Positions 4,695-5,446 of a stretch of 5,446 bases of DNA are shown here, in pieces; position 1 is the stretch's first letter; each line of letters opens with the position of its first letter. The notes beneath the pieces are model-generated. The model saw only the letters and a list, made by a program, of their open reading frames with translations, did not search any database and was not told where the DNA came from. The stretch spans positions 1-5,446 of the forward strand of contig JAUPKT010000003.1 in NCBI GenBank assembly GCA_030837305.1. The letters are read 5' to 3'. The position numbers and the translations under genes were made by a program. The stretch comes from Thermodesulfobacteriota bacterium. Lineage in GTDB: Bacteria; Desulfobacterota; Desulfomonilia; Desulfomonilales; Desulfomonilaceae.

Positions 4695-5446
4695 TTGGAA
4701 AAAGATCATTCGGCTTCAGTGAGTACCGGCGTGGGGAACCACAGCATCAAGGACCAGTCCCGGTCAATGGTTGAAACGTTGAGGGAAAGCACTTTTGTCT
4801 CCTATTGGCACGACCAATGGAAGGCGTTACTCCTTATCATAGGGGGATTTCTCGTCTGCTTTTTTCTTCCGGTCGGCAGTCCTCGTTTTGACAATGCAGT
4901 GACGGAGTCTTTGGAACTGGTCAAGTGGTACGCTCAGGAGCATGTACTGCTATGTCTGGTCCCCGCTTTCTTCATAGCAGGAGCCATCGCTGTTTTTGTG
5001 AGTCAGGAAGGGGTCATGAAGTACTTGGGGCCTACCGCATCCAAGTGGATCTCTTTCCCTGTGGCATCGGTTTCCGGAACGGTCTTGGCTGTATGCTCTT
5101 GCACGGTGCTTCCTCTTTTTGCAGGTATTTGGACCCGTGGCGCAGGCCTTGGCCCTGCCACTGCGTTTCTTTATTCCGGTCCTGCCATCAATGTGCTCGC
5201 CATCATACTCACTGCCCGAATCTTGGGAGTGGAAATTGGAATCGCGCGTGCCGTGGGCGCCGTGTCCATGAGTGTGGTGGTTGGTCTGCTCATGCATTTC
5301 ATATTTCGCAGAGAAGAAGAGGAGCGGACACAGGCCACCCTGGCAGCCATGGCAGGCATGAAACATGAGATGCGGCCGCTGTGGCAGACGATAATCTATT
5401 TTTCATTCATGATTGGCGTCTTGGTGTTTGCAAATTGGGGGAAGCC
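4695..5446 (+). CDS. ArsP-type (PF03773/DUF318) permease, 3' end cut by the window
   Basis: 250 codons are visible and the frame continues past the right edge. This is a polytopic inner-membrane permease of the DUF318/ArsP family; characterised ArsP members export trivalent organoarsenicals. Hydrophobic segments lie at about 43-60, 83-103, 118-145, 153-175, 180-204 and 231-246. The diagnostic block is CSCTVLPLFAG (134-144) followed by GAGLGPATAFLYSGPAINVL (149-168); the Cys134/Cys136 pair inside a membrane segment is the likely substrate-contact site by family analogy. A hydrophilic 40-residue N-terminus with several His precedes the first helix. A charged loop with EEEER (207-211) separates the visible N-terminal half from the start of the next. 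The start is TTG with a good AGAGGA site; ATG 4767 is an alternative, and an in-frame TAA at 4662 bounds the gene. With no promoter in the 67-bp gap, it is presumably co-transcribed with the ArsR gene. Copper/zinc export (SO_0444-like relatives) is a less likely alternative. Confidence 0.85.
   Translation, partial: MEKDHSASVSTGVGNHSIKDQSRSMVETLRESTFVSYWHDQWKALLLIIGGFLVCFFLPVGSPRFDNAVTESLELVKWYAQEHVLLCLVPAFFIAGAIAVFVSQEGVMKYLGPTASKWISFPVASVSGTVLAVCSCTVLPLFAGIWTRGAGLGPATAFLYSGPAINVLAIILTARILGVEIGIARAVGAVSMSVVVGLLMHFIFRREEEERTQATLAAMAGMKHEMRPLWQTIIYFSFMIGVLVFANWGK

Noticed and set aside
4925..5368. 147-codon plus-strand frame and an opposite 138-codon minus-strand frame (4950-5366)
   Set aside because: Both are out-of-frame shadows of the permease gene, whose frame gives the diagnostic CSCTVLPLFAG block and membrane helices.
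1..5446. CRISPR arrays, tRNA or rRNA genes, insertion sequences, toxin-antitoxin pairs
   Set aside because: No regularly spaced repeats, cloverleaf or rRNA-like segments, or transposase or toxin-like frames were seen on either strand.

Overview
The window reads as ordinary bacterial chromosome from a Gram-negative, double-membrane organism. It holds an omptin-type outer-membrane protease, a periplasmic adaptor (HlyD/MacA type) with an ABC ATPase, a PlsC acyltransferase, and an ArsR regulator followed by an ArsP-type permease. The protein styles and the ArsR-permease pairing remind me of Desulfobacterota (the former Deltaproteobacteria). That is an impression from family resemblance; nothing in the window, such as rRNA, proves it.

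Layout, left to right. (1) Positions 2-643 hold the C-terminal part of an omptin-family outer-membrane protease, cut by the left edge. (2) Positions 644-927 are non-coding, with a 10-bp perfect inverted repeat, an inner imperfect hairpin and a TATAAT promoter candidate, leading to a strong ribosome binding site. (3) Positions 928-1146 encode an uncharacterised 72-residue protein. (4) Positions 1156-1959, on the minus strand and convergent with it, encode a 1-acylglycerol-3-phosphate acyltransferase. (5) Positions 1960-2226 form a divergent regulatory region with a thrice-repeated TTGAGAA element. (6) Positions 2227-4184 are a two-gene operon for a MacA-like adaptor and a MacB/LolD-like ATPase, joined by an ATGA stop/start overlap. 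The FtsX-type permease expected with them is absent from both flanks. (7) From 4245 there is a near-consensus sigma-70 promoter with an operator-like palindrome, then an ArsR-family repressor (4304-4627) and a PF03773 (DUF318/ArsP-type) permease from 4695 that runs off the right edge.

How the genes work together. The adaptor and ATPase would power export or lipid/lipoprotein trafficking across the envelope, but need a membrane permease encoded elsewhere. The ArsR-permease pair looks like a self-regulated efflux module for a thiol-binding toxicant such as trivalent (organo)arsenic, although the metal is not determined by the sequence. PlsC serves phospholipid synthesis and the omptin acts at the cell surface; neither is obviously linked to the rest. 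I did not find a convincing previously undescribed system. The most interesting points are the permease-less adaptor/ATPase pair, the unusual cysteine layout of the ArsR protein, the altered specificity-pocket residues of the omptin, and the inverted-repeat promoter region ahead of the small orphan gene.
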